Shown here one piece after another: positions 4,923 through 5,580 of a stretch of 5,580 bases of DNA. This DNA is from an uncultured Eubacteriales bacterium (GTDB taxonomy: Bacteria; Bacillota; Clostridia; Oscillospirales; Oscillospiraceae), in contig URQA01000155.1 in assembly GCA_900549885.1 (NCBI GenBank), positions 1-5,580 on the forward strand. Direction: 5' to 3'. A program made the translations under genes and the position numbers. The notes beneath the pieces were generated by a model. That model did no database searches and was not told the DNA's origin. It saw only the letters and a program-made list of their open reading frames with translations. The first letter of the stretch is position 1. Each line of letters opens with the position of its first letter.

Positions 4923-5478
4923 ACTTTTCCAGATCGCTCCGGATCACCATATGGATGTGGTCTTCCCACACCCCGTTGATTTGCAGATATTTGAGGGCCA
5001 AGCCCTCTTCATAAAAGCCTGCCTTTCGGGCTACACCAAGAGAGGCCAGATTTCGGGGCATGATATTGGCCTCTATCCGGTGCAAGTCCAGTTCCTCAAA
5101 AGCAATGCGCACAGTCTCCCGGACCGCCTCAGTCATATAGCCGCGCCTCAGGAACCGCTGGTCCAGCTTATAGCCCAGAAAACAGGATTGAAAGGCCCTG
5201 CGCACAATCTGTCCCAGCGAGGTGAGCCCGATGATCTCTTCCGGCGCCTCCCTGCGGGCAATATAAAACCGATAGCCCCGGTCAGAGAGCACGTCTCTCT
5301 GCTCCTCCAGCAGCAGGGGGCGCTGCCCGGCTTCACTGAAAAACGCATCCTCCCTCATAGGTTCAAACGGGGTAAGGAACGTCCGATTCCGGCGGTAATA
5401 ATCCGCGACACGCCCCGCCAATTGAGGGGAGGTCATGGTCAGCAGGAGCCGTTCCGTCTGATAGACCGGCCCGATCAC
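4921..5478 (-). CDS. GNAT-family N-acetyltransferase, RimJ/RimL type
   Basis: This is a 185-residue acetyl-CoA-dependent acetyltransferase of the group that acetylates protein N-termini (RimJ on ribosomal protein S5, RimL on L7/L12); the actual target here is unknown. Features shared with RimJ proteins include TERLLL (8-13), ADYYRRNRTFLTPFEPMRED (25-44), IIGLTSLGQIVRRAFQSCFLGY (82-103), the acetyl-CoA loop region RFLRRGYMTEAV (108-119), LHRIEANIMPRN (132-143), ARKAGFYEEG (150-159) and a C-terminal strand with NGVWEDHI (168-175). In the acetyl-CoA loop the first glycine of the usual R/Q-x-x-G-x-G pattern is Arg111, while Gly113 is kept. The start is GTG 5478, immediately after the upp TAA; starting at the next ATG (5436) would remove the first beta strand. 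No good Shine-Dalgarno is visible, so translation probably depends on ribosomes ending upp. A strong terminator overlaps its stop codon. Confidence 0.9.
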   Translation of the reverse strand: MIGPVYQTERLLLTMTSPQLAGRVADYYRRNRTFLTPFEPMREDAFFSEAGQRPLLLEEQRDVLSDRGYRFYIARREAPEEIIGLTSLGQIVRRAFQSCFLGYKLDQRFLRRGYMTEAVRETVRIAFEELDLHRIEANIMPRNLASLGVARKAGFYEEGLALKYLQINGVWEDHIHMVIRSDLEK

Positions 5479-5580
5479 TTATTTCGTGCCGAAGATACGG
5501 TCTCCGGCGTCGCCCAGCCCCGGGACGATATAGCCGTGGTCGTTGAGCTTCTCGTCCAGGGCCGCGCAGTAGATGGCCAC
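5479..5580 (-). CDS. upp: Uracil phosphoribosyltransferase, C-terminal 33 residues only
   Basis: Upp is the cytoplasmic pyrimidine-salvage enzyme that makes UMP from uracil and PRPP. Only the last 33 codons and the TAA (5481-5479) are inside the window; the family is about 209 residues long. The visible end reads CAALDEKLNDHGYIVPGLGD followed by AGDRIFGTK. This is the highly conserved uracil-binding C-terminus of Upp, ending at the usual terminal lysine. The start, promoter and PRPP-binding loop lie to the right of the window. It is followed without a gap by the GNAT acetyltransferase, with which it is presumably co-transcribed. Confidence 0.95.
   Translation of the reverse strand: MAIYCAALDEKLNDHGYIVPGLGDAGDRIFGTK

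Noticed and set aside
4761..4979. Plus-strand open frame of 72 residues
   Set aside because: It crosses the IS left end and the intergenic terminator and runs antisense into the acetyltransferase. No start signal or family feature.

Overview
The window looks like chromosomal DNA of a fairly GC-rich member of the Clostridia. The gene content, codon bias and the style of the Ddl, MurF and ABC-F proteins suggest an Oscillospiraceae-like gut Firmicute. That placement is an inference from pattern; no 16S or other marker is present. Almost all real genes are on the minus strand.

Right edge, reading leftward (5580 to 4878): the last 33 codons of uracil phosphoribosyltransferase (upp) are followed with no gap (TAA then GTG) by a RimJ/RimL-type GNAT N-acetyltransferase. 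That two-gene unit ends in a strong, nearly symmetric hairpin terminator which overlaps the acetyltransferase stop codon.

Middle (4870 to 4230): a genomic scar. A degraded IS200/IS605-type element lies on the minus strand. It keeps its left-end palindrome, the 5'-UTR stem that covers the transposase ribosome binding site, and the N-terminal and central part of a frameshifted Y1 (HUH) transposase with its HIH motif. It has lost the transposase C-terminus, which carries the catalytic tyrosine, and the right end. It is joined directly to the first 74 codons of an M20-family amidohydrolase/peptidase on the plus strand, whose remaining roughly 300 codons are gone. One deletion that removed the 3' parts of both genes explains this best.

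Left (4229 to 1): a 365-base AT-rich divergent intergenic region carries a good sigma-A type promoter (extended -10) facing left. It drives ddl (D-Ala-D-Ala ligase), murF (which adds the D-Ala-D-Ala dipeptide to UDP-MurNAc-tripeptide) and an ABC-F ATPase that runs off the left edge. Gaps of 31 and 19 bases and a good Shine-Dalgarno before each gene support one operon. Ddl makes the dipeptide that MurF consumes, so the two perform consecutive cytoplasmic steps of peptidoglycan precursor synthesis. The ABC-F protein is a soluble, ribosome-associated type of ATPase with no obvious mechanistic link to the pair.

I see no CRISPR array, tRNA, rRNA or convincing new multi-gene system. The most interesting parts are the IS/amidohydrolase scar, the retained IS200-style RNA structures, a perfect 13-base inverted repeat at the end of ddl, and the zero-gap upp/acetyltransferase junction.
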